A stretch of DNA of 64,000 bases, from assembly GCA_013397845.1 (NCBI GenBank), contig VZTG01006403.1:62001-126000 (forward strand), written 5' to 3'. The notes below the pieces were generated by a model, which was not told the DNA's origin, did not search any database, and worked only from the letters and a program-made list of their open reading frames with translations. Of the stretch, positions 25,701 to 40,700 are shown one piece after another. Origin of the DNA: Melanocharis versteri. Its lineage: Eukaryota > Chordata > Aves > Passeriformes > Melanocharitidae. The position numbers and the translations under genes were made by a program. The number at the start of each line of letters is the position of its first letter. Within the stretch, counting starts at the first letter, position 1.

Positions 25701-28700
25701 GGCAAAAATGTGAAGAGTAGCACCTGGAAAATGTTGGGGGTTATGGCACAGGTGCATATGAGGCACACATGCACGCTGTCCGTCATCACACATGTAAGGA
25801 CATTGAGCAGTATGGAGAAGGGATAGATGGGAGGCTGTCCAATGTGTTGGTAAGAAAAGCAGATGAATTCTTTAGTGCTTATGCTTGCCTGATGTTGCCC
25901 CTGATTTGTTCAGATGAAAAACTCAAAAACGACGGTGACTGGTTGATTTGATTTCCCAGGTGCAGTGAAAGGACATGTGTCAAAGCCAGGTAATGCTGAG
26001 TGCTCTGGTCCTAAGTGGGTGTCTTGGTAGCATCAGATTTGTCGGTGATTATTACAGGCCTCCCTGTATTCCAGAGACATTAAAAGTAAACCAGTCAATT
26101 GGAGTTAAAAGATCTACCTCCAAAGCCCTTCTTACGCCTGATAATGAATCTGTTAAATGACAATGACTAGACCTCAAGGCAAAAGTGAAGATGTTTATTT
26201 AGAACCAACCTGTCACTGTCCGTGCAACCTGTTGCATCTTCACTGGGGCCATGGGCTCTCTCGGGAGCCTGATTGCATGAAAGCCTTTTCTACTTTTCAG
26301 TGTAAGATTCCCTGTTTTGAGAAGAAGGGCCTGGCAGGAAGAAGCATCCATTTGAAACAAGACAGCCACAGCTTCTCCAGCACAGTGGGTGGGAGCTCAG
26401 CAAACTTTAGTGGGGAATGGACAATGCTTTGTCTTCACTGATTTTCAGCTTCTTCCCTAGGATGATGTTGTTCTGAGGGATTTTTCACGTGCAGAGGTTG
26501 TTACCTCATTACCTATGTATTTTCAAAGCAGCAGGTCACATAGAACATCTCTTGCATTTCATATTGGGGGAAATCACGTTTCTCATGGTTCAGAGCTTAT
26601 TTTTTGTGTGTGATTAGAAGATATTTGTGGATTGAGTTAGGATTTTACAGAAGAATGATTTCTTTTTCTGGTTCAAGGAGCTCTATAAAAATCATGCAAG
26701 AGTCAAAATCTTTGCCTGAAGGTGCCAGCAGTTGTTATACTGTACCAAAAAAAAAAAAAGGTATGGAAGCAGATGCACCACCTGCCAATAAAAGCAGAAT
26801 TCACGTGTGTATGCTTTTTAGCATTTATAAGTTTGTATCAAAAATACTCTCACTGAATATTTTACACTGCTGGGAGGGAGAAAGGTATATGTATTGAAGA
26901 GGAACATGAAAGGGCAGGAGGGGATGGATTCAGTCTTTGAGGGATGGCACAGGAGGCATCACCACCCATGTGGTTGCCCAAAGGTCTCTGTTGTGTGTTC
27001 TGCACTCTCCTGGGAACCAGTGGGGAGATACTGGGAGCATCCTCAGTACAGAGCTCAGGTGGCAAAGCCCATGGCTGGGTTCTGGCTGTTAGGGAAACCC
27101 ATTAATTGCAAATCTCGAGTAACTTAATGATTTTGATAAATGAGTGGTGATCAGCTCTTACACAAAACCAGGTTAACTTGCCATAATACAGCTCTGCTAA
27201 CTATCAAGAATATGAGAAAGTGACACAGAGTTAAAATGTGGTTTAGGCATATGCAAAGGTTTGTGTCTTGGTATTGGCAGATGGAAGCTGAGGATAATGC
27301 CTTGGTATCAAATGAAATGTGATGGGGTGATAAAGGACCTCTAACTGAATGGTTGGGGCTGCTTCATGAGGCCGTTCATTACAAAATTTTTTTGCAGTAG
27401 GAAAAAAAGAATCAAGGAGTTTTATTAGGTGAATAAAAAAACCTGAAAGTTAGCTAAAAAAACATTCCAAGGGTAGGACTGCAGCAGTATAAAGCAGGAA
27501 TTTAACCATGTAGAGCTCATTAAAAAGGAGTCAGATGTCTATAAAAGACATTAATTTCTTGCTGCATTTGAAATTTCAATTAGAATATATTATATTTATA
27601 TATATTATTGCTTTTTGCTTGATTTCTGCAGGTTTCTAAAGTCAATTTAAATAATTCCCAGGTTTTTTTTCCATTGGTCTGTGCTGAAGTTTCAGCCTCT
27701 GGACTGTCTCACATTATTCTGTATCATCACCTGGGCTTTTATTCTGTCTCTCTTAACTTAGGATCTGGCAATACTCTATGAAAGAATATGTTTAGGTCTA
27801 GAAAACGTATTTTTGAAGACACAACACAAAATTGTGTAGATACAGACACATTTTTGCTGTGGTATACTTTACAGGGTCACAACACAGACTTTCATGTTTA
27901 ACCTTTCATGAAATGAAAATGTAAAATTCATTGGAAGCTTTTGGCTTGTATGACTAGGAAAAATTACTGTAGTGCCATTTACCTAATTCTACATATTAAA
28001 GTCATTAAAGGAAGGGTAAAAAATGTTTTCTACTAAGAAATATTGATTAATGTAATTTTAGAAAATACAGACTGGAAAAAGTCATGTTACTTAAGTTTGG
28101 GAAGAATAATGCATAAATAAATAAAATATTATTAAGGATTGAGTTAAAAAGACCCTTAAGAAAGCTCTAACGGACTGAGGGAAGAGGAGTGGTGTGAAGA
28201 GTGATTAGGTGGGATAGATGTCTTTAACAAACCACCATACCTTTCAGACGAGATTTTCGAAGAGTGTGATGGCTTTTGGGAGTTGTGGGCTCTCAGAGCA
28301 GCTGCTCAGCTGCCTGGGGTTGGACGTCACGCATGCCCCTGACAAGCTACAAGGAGGTCTTTGTACCGCCTGTGGCTGGGATGGGAAGGATACATTGACT
28401 TCTGTCAGCTCCAGGGAACCTGGTGGGCCCCCACCCTTTAGAGGGAAGAAATAATGAGCAAAAGTTCTTGTTTTTATTGCCGGGTCAAGATTCAACAAGT
28501 TGAAGTCACATGTTGCTACAAACAGAAAAATGTGGAGAAAACTGGGTTGTTCATGTATAGGCTACTCATGTATTTACAAGTATTTCAACTATCTAGTCCT
28601 TATATTTGTATTTCTTACTCTAGTGCACTCTTGCCCCTATATTTATTGCAAATTGATTCTGATGGATATCAGTAAATATTTCATTTGTATTTTTTTTTTC

Positions 28701-31700
28701 ATTTAAATTAGTATGAACTCCTCATCTGCTGGTGAAATGTCGGCGATCAGAAATGGTGCTTGAATAAACACAGTAGTAATTTATGTAATGCCCTGGCAGT
28801 CTCAGGTATTCAGCACTGTCCAGTGTTCCTTCCACTAGACGGATTTTCAAAAGCTGGCTTCTGTATTTCACACCTGCAAACTACAGCAATATTTAGTTGG
28901 AAGTGCCGTGTGTCTGCAATTAATTCTGAATGCAGAAGTGAAACCTGGCCTCATGCATCAAAGAGCTTGGAGGCCATTTCTCTGGTTATTTGCTCAGCTG
29001 ACTGTGTTTGATCAGAGCTGATGTCCTCAGTGGTACGGAGAGGCTGACATACTTACAGGAATCCGAGTGCATTACTAATTGCCAACACAGTGCAGAATAA
29101 ATAAGTCTGCGGCTTTTCCCTATTTTATTTTTTTTTAGTGCTTTTGAGAGCATTGGTGGATTCCCTGTGTTCCACCTGGCAACATTACATTTATATTTCA
29201 GTTCTATGAGAACAAGGATCCGATTTATATTTCAAAGGTATTTACCTGGTTGCATTGTGGACTTTTTCATTTTGTGCCCTGCAACTTCCTTGGACAAACT
29301 GCATCCTAAATAATTGTCAGTCTCAGGTCTTATGCTTGTATTACAGTTTCCTTGTCTCTTGCAGATCAAGATTTTCTGAACTAGTCCGGTTGAAATCCCT
29401 CCATGCAGTTACATCCAGTTTGTCTCAACTTTTTTGGCTTCTCATGGAATTTCCTTTCCCTTGAACTCTGTTTATAGCGGATACACTTTGCTTTGATTTC
29501 ATGCCTATTTTCTATATAGCCTGATGAAATTAAAATAAAAAAAATTAAGCATAAAAAAATGCAGAGGGCTTACCAGAACAAATGTTTAGTAAAAGGACTG
29601 GTTGGTGCACAGAGCTGTAGGGCTGATCACATGGTTAAGGCACTCAAAATTAAGTGCCTGAACCTGTATATTTTGTAGGGATATATACAATAGTGCTTTA
29701 GCTGGTAGTCTGTCTGGAAAATATTTGGAGGTATCTGCATTTTTCACACCATGTGGATCTAATAATAATGACAGTGCCAGTTTCATAGCACTGTGGGAGG
29801 AAGAAGGCAGGTGAAAAAAGGGGCACCGAGCAACAGCAGATACCGTTTTGTACTGTGGTCACCTACTGACAAGTCTAGGAGTGTCCAGGAAAAAAATTAC
29901 ACCAGCCACACAGCTTAGAAACAGGAGTTAATATCCACAAAGGTAACAGTGATTGTAGAGGTTTTACAAGGACCTGGATTGGTATGAAGCACCTCTAGAT
30001 GTCACTGCAACATTGTAAAATGTAGGTAAAAGAAGGGTACAAAGCTGAAGTTACGGGCTTTTACGCACCAATTCCTGGTTACTGTCTCAGCCCTTAATAA
30101 ATAGTACTATCATTAAAGAAGTCATTACCAAATGTTGAATAAACAGCAAGAAACTTTTTGATATGTGTCAGTAAGATTGTTACTGAACGCTTTACTAGAA
30201 TTTTAAATATTCCAAGATTTGGTTTAACCTAGTTTTTTAACAGCAAAAGCTAGGGCAGGGCAGCAGCTGATTCCTGGATGCTTCATTGGTTTAGTCTCTG
30301 AGGTTCAGTCCTAATCTTTTCTAGGCTGTTTTTATCCCAACACTAATACTGATTACAACCAAGTTAATTTCTCTTGCTTTGCGCTGGTATCGATTCAATT
30401 GGCTTGTAGTGATTAAAATAAGGACCATCATCTGTAGGAAACGTGTGAGTTAGAACCCAGAGCATTTGCATTTGACCAAAAAAAAAAAAAATATCAGGCT
30501 GCAATTTCATGAGGACCAATACAACATGTACACTGTATAAATTGACTAATATGTCAATTGCCTTCTCTACAGGTCATCAAAGAAAAGTCACATTTGAATG
30601 AAACAGAAACAAAAGAAAAGAAGCCACCCGATTCAACAGGTTAGACTACTTTTTTCTCTGATCAACTTCTAGTTCCTAGGAAATAGTACAGAAATAGCCA
30701 TGACTTTCCTGAGCAGCTCCAGCGAAGTTGCTTGGGTTATATGTGTGTTCATCAGCATGACTGAGCACAGGGTATCCAACTGCACAATAAGGTGTTTTGC
30801 ATGAGGAGTTTATTAACTTTGACTTGGCTGACAATAACTTTAAAAGTGAGAAAAACATTTTCTAGTGCTGTGTCTCAAAGAAAGCATTTGTGACTCATGA
30901 AATCCCAGTCTTAAATAAGTAGTCTGCTCTTGCTTAGGAGACACTTGTACTGACCTTGAAAGTGGGAGAGGAAAGCAAATGTCTAGTTCAAAATTCAACA
31001 GAAGTTATGCTTAGTGTGCATCCCTACTTTAATACTGTTGCTGACTATCAGAAAACCACTCACAGACTCCTTTGTAATCTCTTTACTTATAGATGGGGCC
31101 ATCCAGCAGAGTGAGTCCTGCTCTCAGGAAGAAGAAGTTGATAAGCTCAACAAGGAAAATGCCAAGAGGGAAAGTTCCATTCTGCTTGAAGTGGATCCTC
31201 CCAAGTTTCATACTGAAGAGTCAGAGGTGAAAGAAGAAAGTTTGTCTTTAGAAGGCCATTATGAATATAGGAGAAACTCTTTTCAGGAATCCCTCACTCC
31301 AGAAAAGCAGCAGGAAGAAGATGCTGTTGATGATGCTTGTCAAAAACTAACCGTGCAGGAGATAGAGACTGAGTCCCCAGCAGATGAGGAGAAGAAGGAG
31401 GAACATCAAGTGCCTGAAGATGCACTTGAGGAACAACAAGAGGAGAAAAAGAATGAAGGGGAGGGAAATGCTGATGAGAGTGAAAAAGGTGCTGAGGAAC
31501 CACCAGCTCCTTCCCAAAAGGAAGATGAGGCAGAACAAAGTCATGATAAAGAGGTATCAGAGGGAAGGTAAGGTATGAAACTCAAACGACACATTCTGAA
31601 GAGACTCTTGCTTCAGAATAATGTGTAGTTCAAGTTTCAATTCAAAGTGGCTGATTAATATAAGTATTGGTGAAAATTTATCCCAATACAAAAGTGAAAA

Positions 31701-34700
31701 ATAAGTTTATGTCTCTGATCTAAGTGAAATTATACTCTCAAAAAAGACAGGCAAACACTCCACCACACAGAGTATTGACAGTCTGCTGTGGTTGTTTGCC
31801 TGGGGGATATGTTAGGAACATGGGAATTATCTTATGCTATTCTTTGTCTCTGATGAGAATTCTCCCATAGTTATGTTTATATACTGCAATGTCATATAAC
31901 ATGAGCAAAATAGATTAGGCCATCTGCCAGCTGGGAATTAACTTACTGCAAAATGTAGTAACTTAAAGGACAACGTAAAAATGTGAAAATTTGCCCAGGC
32001 AATTGATCTGATAAAGTTGTTTACTGCAATTCTTTCTTTGCTGGATTTAATATATATCCTTTCAGGGATAAACAGGTTTAAGCTCTCAGGGACCTGTATG
32101 AACAAAGGGGAATTCCAATACTCTCCCCTTGCTTTAAAGGTGAGATTGATAGCCTAATATCAAGTTAGGAAGAACTCAGGTGAGGTTTTCAGTAACTGAG
32201 AAACATTTTGCTGTCATGATTCATTGAAGGGCCATTTTTATTTCTCAAAATGAATTTTACCAGTTAATTTTACACCACGAAACAAAATAGCTTAATGTTA
32301 TTTGAATGCAATATCTGTGTAGGCATTTTTCACCTATGTTTCTGAAGTTGCTCTGCTTTAAGTGTACTCTGCACTAATACCATGTTTTGTCCTTGCAGGT
32401 GTAAAAGCTGCGAAAAAGGTACAGGAAATTCTAGTTCAATCCCTGGGCAGACCTGCCAATTTGAGCATAGCGGTAGCAGTGGGCATCGAGTGCATGATGA
32501 AGGTCTAGTCAAAGATGACAACAAAAAGAGCAGAGTAGTTGCAGAAAGTGCTGATGGCATATGTAAAACTATAAAAAGGTCTTAAAGGAAGTATCCTAAA
32601 GGCAAAGCGTTTGATTCCCCTGGTATTACAGTGATGAACAGAGACAGAGATCTGTAGAAGAGAATGATTTCATGATTCAAATTAGTAGAGGAAAAAGGTG
32701 TGCATGGTAGCTCTGATAGGAAACAGTTTTCATGGACCACATCTTAAGCTGATGAGAACATGATTCTGCTTACTTTCATCTTAGAGGCTTCTATTCTGTC
32801 AGAAATTATTCATAATTAATTTGCTTCTGCCACAACTACTCCACTAACACTATCCTCTCTCTCTCTTCTTTTAACAAAAGAGCTAAACCCCCTAAGTATA
32901 GAGTGGAGGGAGAAATTATATCAGGTGTGGCAAACTTGGTCGACCTGTGGAAGTGTTGAGAATGTGTGTTAACAGGGAATCTGCAATGCTGTGGACATAG
33001 CCTGAAAAACCAGCTTGCGCATATTCGTACCATTGTAATCTGAAGTGAGAACAACTGCAGTCTACAAAGTAAAGAAATACAGACTTTTGCGTGGAAGCCT
33101 GAGTGATGCTATTGAACAGCCAGATAAATGGTGCTCAGGCACTGAACTCTGCAGCAGTGCTCACCATGGTGAGGCAGAGATTTCTAATACTAGACCTCCA
33201 GCTTGAGAATTTCAGTGCCTATTCCTGTATATGAAATTATGGCATGTGAGGAGGTGGCCTGAAAGACTTGAAGCAATATGTATGTGCATGTGCATACACA
33301 GGACCCAGGATGAATTTATCTGCTTTGGGAAAGGGAGGAGAGTGTGGAAGGGAAACATTTATTACAGGTTTGTGCTAGGTTTTTGTAGCAGAAGACAGGA
33401 GATAGCACACTAAAACTTTAAAATCCATAAACTGTCATGAGCTCTGGGAGATTGTTAAGGATGACGTTAAGGTTAGCGTGTCTCTGTTGGAGCATCTTTG
33501 ATCTGTAATAAGACGTTGTTCTTGAATAGGGAGAAATCCCCTCTGGTTTGCAGGAAAAGAAAAATAGAGGGTCTGTTATGGGGAACATCTTGGAGGCAAA
33601 AACTTAGACATAGTTTTGAAAAGCAGTCTGGCGTCTTTTAAAGAATATTTCCTTGCCCAAAGTTTGGTAATGATTTTAGCTGAGCTTTCAGAAAGACATT
33701 TTCTTCTGTCACTTACATGCTGGTGCTGATGGAGTTTGTGTTGTTAGAGTCAAATTTTGCCTTATGTTAGTGGTTTTCTTGGCATTCTGTGGGTTTTGGT
33801 AACGTGCAAAGACCCATACTTACAGTCGTGCAATTCAAACTGCAGAATCCCAAGTAGGTGGCAAACTTCCAGAAGCCCCAGCTTTTCACAATTCCTTGAC
33901 CATGAACTAACTTCCTGACCATGTAAGTTATTAATACTGTCAAAAAAAAATCTAGGTACACAGCTGGTGTCCTGGAAAAATGGGCATTCACTGTGAATAA
34001 GGACAATCTACTGCCACATTAATGACCAAAGTGTTCCTGCCGGCTACATGCTGTCATGGGGTTTCTTGTTTGTGTTTTTGATCATTTTCACTGGGGTAAT
34101 GAATGGTTTTAAAATTGCTCAACAAGCCTCACACAAAAAGGAGCTGGCATTCCAAACCAGAGAGCTCATGTTGAAACACTAGGGCTGTAGCCCTCCCAAA
34201 TGGTTGAAGAAGTATTTGTCACCTTGGTCAGCCAAAGGTCACTCTCGGGAATATCAATCAAATGAAAAACAACGTGGGTATGGAATTGAAGTCACAACAG
34301 CCTGCAAAAAGTCCAAATTAGGCATGGAGGGCTGGTCTCCAACAGGGATTTTGACATCTGGATGGCAGAAAGGTCCAGCATGTGGAGGTCCAGAAAGTAA
34401 CACCAGAGACCTGCCAAAACTCCATAGCTGCTGCAGTGCAATGTTGGGAACCATCCCTCCTCTGTGCCCCTCTTTACCTTTTATCTGCCATCTTTTTTTA
34501 AGGACAGAAATTCTTCAGAGCAGCATATGACAGTTACCGTGTGTCCTGAGCCATACTGGGAACCCCAAGTGCTGTCTGCCAGGGTGAAACTCCCTCATGT
34601 GCACAAGCTCTAAATGTGATCTTTAAAGGTGATGACCACACTGTGGAGAAGGACAAGTTTTGTCAATCAGTCGAGAAGGGGATTCTTCACTGTGAACACC

Positions 34701-37700
34701 AAAAGCTGGGAAATAACCTCTTTTAGCTGGGCCTGCAGGAGAGTTGTTTCTCTTCCTGCCCTGCCGGAGAGTTACAGTACATACTCACCTATTAACAGTC
34801 CCTGAGGAGGAAAAAATATTTAAAAAATCAGAGATTAGGCTGAATTGCAGAGGCCCCTTGTGAGTATGAAGCTACATTGGTATAGTCTAGTGGTCTTCAC
34901 TTTGCCTCTCCCTACTGTTGTACGAAAGATGATAACTTAATAAAGGAGTCCTTGTCTTGGTAGTGTAACTCCCCAACAACAACCTCTTTTTCTGAGCCAC
35001 AGCTTCTGAAATAAAACCCTTGTTCAATAACAGAGGAAGACCTATCTATAAAGCTTACAGTAAGTGTATTCAGTTCTTAAATGAGCTTACCTGGGGAAAA
35101 GAGGAACTAAAATACGGGCTAGACAAGCGCTGCATGGGACCACTCATATGCTCTCTGTCTGTTTTGTCTTTTTTAGATGATATTCCTACTCCACCAGCAC
35201 CATTTGATCACCGGATTGTCTCAGCCAAAAGGGTGGGGATCAGTAATTACTATAATGTCAACGAGGATGAAATTCTGGGAGGGTAAGTCAGGTGAAGTAA
35301 ATCAAATTGGAAAGCAAGGCACAGATTTACAGCCAAGTACCTTGGGAGATGAATGGAGGCAACATGCCCCAGTAGATCCGAAGTCATGAAAGTCTAAGCT
35401 CTTACAGTGCTTTATAGAGGGATGAAAAGAGGAGGCTGGTTTTACAGTGTGAGGGAATTTTGGCTTACTATTTGGCACCAGCAGACTTGGCCTGTGTTTG
35501 GCATTGTTCTAGGCCAGCCAGATGCCCTCAGGCTTTATGACAGGGCTCCTAGGATGCTGAAGTACTTTACCTCAAATTACAGCCAGCGGTATGTAGAGAC
35601 ATATTGTAGTTTTCTTCCTCTCAGTGAGTCTCACCCCTGACAACACATGCATGTTTTCATATAGATTAGCAGGCTGATCTGACAGGCTATGCAGTTACTT
35701 ATCTCTCATGCTGACATTATTTAGGAGAGTGGGATATAGTAATTTTCATGGCAGCATACTCTTGAGTAAGGCTTTGTTTCATCAAGAAATCACAACCCTC
35801 CCATGGAGGAGAATGATGCGATGGAGAGGGGCAGATGGTGGGCAGAAGTGAGTCATTATCCTTACAGTATATCCTTGATTTTCCTGGGATTAGCCATTGC
35901 ATGTTATGAGGTGAGTATAGTGAATCATACAAGTGGGGTAGTACCAGGTAGAACAGTGTGGGATGTTGGTGTGCCTAAATGAGTAGCAGCAAGTGCAATC
36001 TACACAATAAAATAGCAACAACAGAGCAATTGAAATGAAAGCCAGTAGGGAGAGGATAATTTGTGGTTGTCCATAGTGTAGTTTATATTCAGAGTTGATA
36101 CCTGTACCACTGGATGATTTTTTTTTTCTCCTTTTTTTCTAGGGGGCGATTTGGGCAAGTGCACAAATGTGAAGAGAAAGCAACAGGTCTCAAGCTGGCA
36201 GCCAAAATTATAAAAGCACAAGGTCCAAAACAGAAGGTTGGTAGAGCATGATATTAGTCTTTTGTTCCCCAGTGGATCACACACTGTCTTCAGCTACACA
36301 ACAGACCGTGACCAAGTGTCTCACAAGCCATCACACTCATAGGATCTCCTGGATTGCCATTAATTCTATTTCTATTTCCCTTCTCCTCCAAAACTTCTAG
36401 TAGCTCATCGAAGTAGTATTTTTGGGGGTGTTTTCTGTTTCTTTTAAGTCATATATTAGTTTTTTTCTTTCTGTTGCTAATTCTATTAGTGTCTTCTTTA
36501 GTGGTAAAAACATTTGTCAGGCCTGTGACATAGTGTATTCCTTCTCAAGCACACTGTAGCCTTTGCTGCAATGACTTGATGTCAGTGGGGGGGATGCTGA
36601 TAACAGACATGATCTGGGCACCTGACATCAACACAAATACAGATGAGAGGAATTAGTCTGGGCTGTTTTGCAAACCTCTTGGCCATCTGGGACTGGCTTT
36701 CGCGGGAAAGACATGCATAACATCATTTGTGTGACATCGGTGTCATTGAGGGCATTCGAGAGCGGGATTTGTCTCAGGTAACTGGCACAGCTATTACTCA
36801 GGTATAGCTGTGGCCAAGCTGATCACCAAGAATCCCTTTATGGTGAATGGAGAGAGACTGACACCATCAGAGAATGTTCAGCACGTCTGAAATAGTTGGG
36901 CTGAATGGAGGTACCAATCTGTCTCCTCTGACTCCAAAGTTAGGTTTTGAGGACTGTCCTGGACTTTTCTTAGCTTGATTTTGTACACCTACAGCTGTTT
37001 GAACAAAATCTTCCTCTGCTTCTCATTTTCCTTTATGTCCCTGGGAGCCTACCTCTTGTCCATGTGGGCTCTTCTCTTCCTTTTCCAGCAATTAGCTTAT
37101 TACTGAAACACCCCCCTCAAGCTCTGAGTTCAGTCTGTTAGTTCCAATAGCCTTGACATCTACTGCTGCAGGAGCCCTGAGTTTAGCTGCCATAAGTGAA
37201 AACATGTAGATAATGTAGATTTGCTTCAAACGTAGCTTTCTTAGGAAAAAAGGCATCTGAAGCAATACTCATGGCTCTTTACAGGACGAAGTAAAAAATG
37301 AAATCAATGTCATGAACCAGCTGAATCACGTGAACCTCATCCAGCTATATGATGCCTTTGAATCTAAAAATGACATTGTACTCGTCATGGAATAGTAAGT
37401 GTGTTCTTTTCTTTTCCTTTCTGTGTTTACTACTTTTGCTAGAATTGTCAATTTCCTTCTTGCTTTCTCCTGAAATAAGAAATGGAGCTTCTTACAGGTG
37501 GAAAATGCATATGAAATATGTTCTCATGAACAACAGAAAAAAAGGGAATTTAAGAGAAAAGTTTTCCCATGCAGCCATTTATGCATTTTTTCTAGTAGTC
37601 TCCCACATTCCTGGTGCTGTAAAGCAACTGCTCCAATTGAAGATAGAGCTGTGTTACAGACCTTCTCTTTAATTTAATGCTTTAATTTGTGTCAGCTAAG

Positions 37701-40700
37701 AAACAAACCTCTCAGAACATCTCCTATTCTGTGAGGCAAACAGGAAAACGTCTTACGCTGACAGGAGCCAGATGTGGGTGTTGTGTCTAATCCTTATACT
37801 GGGTGCCTGAAAGGATGAACCTGGTTTTTATGCTGGGTTATCAGGCTAATTAGGCACAAAATACCTGCCCTAAGGTCAAGTTTAGCAGATGCTGTCTTAA
37901 GGAAGCCAAAAAGGGCAAAACTAAAACATTGAAATGCATGGCAGAAGATTCAAAGTTAGGTGAGACTATTCTGGACATTCCCAGATAGTCCTCTGAATTC
38001 GGTCTACATGATTAACATATCGCAAAAGAAAAGGATCTTTGTACCTATGAAAGGGTAAGCTGGAGGCATACTGAAATGTGAAGAGAAATTAAGTCATTTT
38101 TGTTGACTTTAGGTAGTTTGAGATTGACATTTTGGATCCTGTCCCTCTTAAACTCAGAGGGAAGAGACCACAGATTTAAATGCAGATTATCCGTCATGTT
38201 GTTTTGGTTTTCCATGGAACTTCATTAATTTCACTGGTACAAAATGATGACTCAAGACAGCATAATATCCAAATTTCAAGGCATTCATGGTTTTCAATGG
38301 GTGGGAGGCTGGACTATTAGGCCTTGAAGAGGTTCAGGCCAGTATGCATCAAAACTCAGGTTTTAGGAAGTTCAGATTAGAATACAAGCTCATTTTACTG
38401 AACTTGACTGTGAATGATAAAAATAGTCAACAGCATAATTTCTACATTAGTCTTACTGTATGGGATTGGATTTGAACTTGGTCACTGCTTTATTGTCTTT
38501 TTCTCCTCAGTGTGGAAGGAGGAGAGTTGTTTGACCGAATTATTGATGAAAACTACAATTTGACAGAAATGGATACTATCTCGTTCATAAAACAGATCTG
38601 CAAGGGAATTCAGTACATGCACCAAATGTACATTCTTCATTTGGATCTCAAGGTAGAGTTTTGAGACGTATGTTTTGTGCAATGACAGATGTGGAAATTC
38701 TTATTCTTAATGGTAGGCCATAAAGCTTTGCAGATTCCTGTGGCAGAAACAACAAAGAGCCTTATTCTGCTTTCCTTATTTCAATGCATATTTACTTCAA
38801 CCACATTGAGATCAGTTAAATTACTACAGTACTACGTAAATTAGATGAAAATTGTGGTCATATGTCATCAAGCTTCATAGTGCTTAAATTTTCCACAGAC
38901 TGATTTTATAGAAAGCCAACAGCTGACTACAAATATGTTGCTATTTTTAATTTCAATATTTAGATCTCAAGATATTGTGCAAATATTATTTAATTCAGCT
39001 GCACAAGATACATGTTTTACACATCAGCCATGGGATGGCAATTATCCCTGTTTCCTACTATGCAGAAATCAAGGCACAAATGAGTGGAACTAAATTCAAG
39101 GGTCATTCAGGATCAGTGTAAGCCCACACAACTTTCTGAGGACTACACTGAAGTGCTGTTGTCATGAAAAGGCATCAATACATAGCCAGATTAAGGCAAA
39201 GTACATTAAAAAGTACTTTCTATAATGAAAGGAATAAGAATAGTCAGTGGCTAATGTAACGAATACAGCTAGTGTAGCTGAAAGCCCAGAGAAAGGTGGC
39301 ACATTCTCCACCATGTACTTACACACGTACAAGTACTCTGCCATGGACTTGCACATTCTTACTCTGGTCAACTGCAAATGGTCAACAGCCACCCCTTAGA
39401 AAACATTTGATATTATTTTTCATTAAACTGTACACTTGAGCTGGCTCTTTTTCCCTTAGCCCAAGTTTTTATTAAATAATGGACTTGTTTCTTACCGCTG
39501 TTTAGTGCAGGAATAAAATGGGATAATGTCTTTAGTTTTATGACTGGCTAGAAAGCTTCCTAGTGATCCCTGAGCTTTACAATACAATAAAAAGAAACAA
39601 GGAATGCACAAGATGGTTTTCTCTTTGGTGAGATTTTTATAACGGCTGCTGTTTTTGGCTTGTAATAACTGAGTTAATATAGTACATCTTTAATGTTGTT
39701 AGCATATATATTATTGCAGTGGTTAAGGAAATGAGCAGATGCTTGCTGGGACCTGCTTCAGTAGCTGATCAATGACCAGATTTACTTTTCTCTTTCTCTA
39801 TAAACATCCAGTTACCTAGAAACCTGTCAAACAGAAGTTCACACAGTTCTTTGGGACGCATTAATTAGGATCTTGAGATGGCACAATTTTAATACGAGGT
39901 CAAACTGCTGACAAAAAGATACATATACAATCCAAGAAATTAATCCCAGAGACTTCTTTTCATGTGCTTGCCAGCTACAGCTTCTCCCTTCTGTTTTGCT
40001 TGTTCATAGATTTCTGTCAGTTACAAATGAGTTTGGGAAAGAAAGCTTGAAATTGAAAGAAAATCATCTTGACCATAATCATCCAGGATCTCAGAAACTA
40101 TGGACATATGGTGTTTAAAAGTCCTACATGTAAAATGAATTAGTAATGGTGACAAAGGTTAACTAATGTTTTAAGTGTTGAGGGCTGTTTTGTTTCAAAA
40201 AGGACTCACTGAGCAATAAGACAGAGTAGCTATAAAAGTGCTGGCAGTGAATATGGGACTGTGTTTTAGGTATTTACATTTCAAAGACTATTGGCCAAAT
40301 CCTTCTCCCAGTTCCTTCTGTAAGAATTTGGAGTAATTCTTGGAAGTTAATGGATTCCTGCCAGGAAAGTGAAGAGTAGCATTTGGCCCTATGAAAATCC
40401 AGAGGGATTTAACCTGTGAATCCTATCTTTTGCTAAAATACCTGAAAAAAACATGAAGTTGATGTGACTGGCTTGATATATTAATGTTCAATCTGACAGA
40501 ACATTTGAGAACTCAGAAATGTAAAGCTGTAAGATAAATTTCAAAGCCCTCAATTTTTTTTTCAAGCAGTGTGAACTTATTAAGGTTTGTAAAGTCACAG
40601 TGACAGCATCCTGAAACCCCTCTTTGGAAGTCTGCATTCCCTGTCCCCTTCCCCCTAAGGAGTTCTTTATCTGAACTGCTGCCTTATGTCAAATTGAAAA

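Larger units (their letters stand above)
19727..30572 (+). other. MYLK4 intron 1 (10.8 kb)
   Basis: Bounded by GTGAGC and CCTTCTCTACAG. It contains a 9-bp minisatellite at 24432-24467 and a MEF2-like CTATTTATAA at 21252-21261. A CpG-richer block at about 22290-22580 is open on both strands. No other coding exon or RNA gene was recognised. It is the largest intron, separating the coiled-coil exon from the rest, so an internal promoter for a short isoform could sit here. None was identified. Confidence 0.7.

Noticed and set aside
31014..31092. Start of the long open frame before exon 3 as an alternative N-terminus (MCIPTLILLLT)
   Set aside because: The sequence just before 31093 is a normal splice acceptor, and exon 2 joins in phase. 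The hydrophobic start is intron read by chance.
32382..32398. ATG at 32382 as a short-isoform start (MFCPCR...)
   Set aside because: It overlaps the pyrimidine tract and AG of a strong acceptor. No promoter signal was seen.
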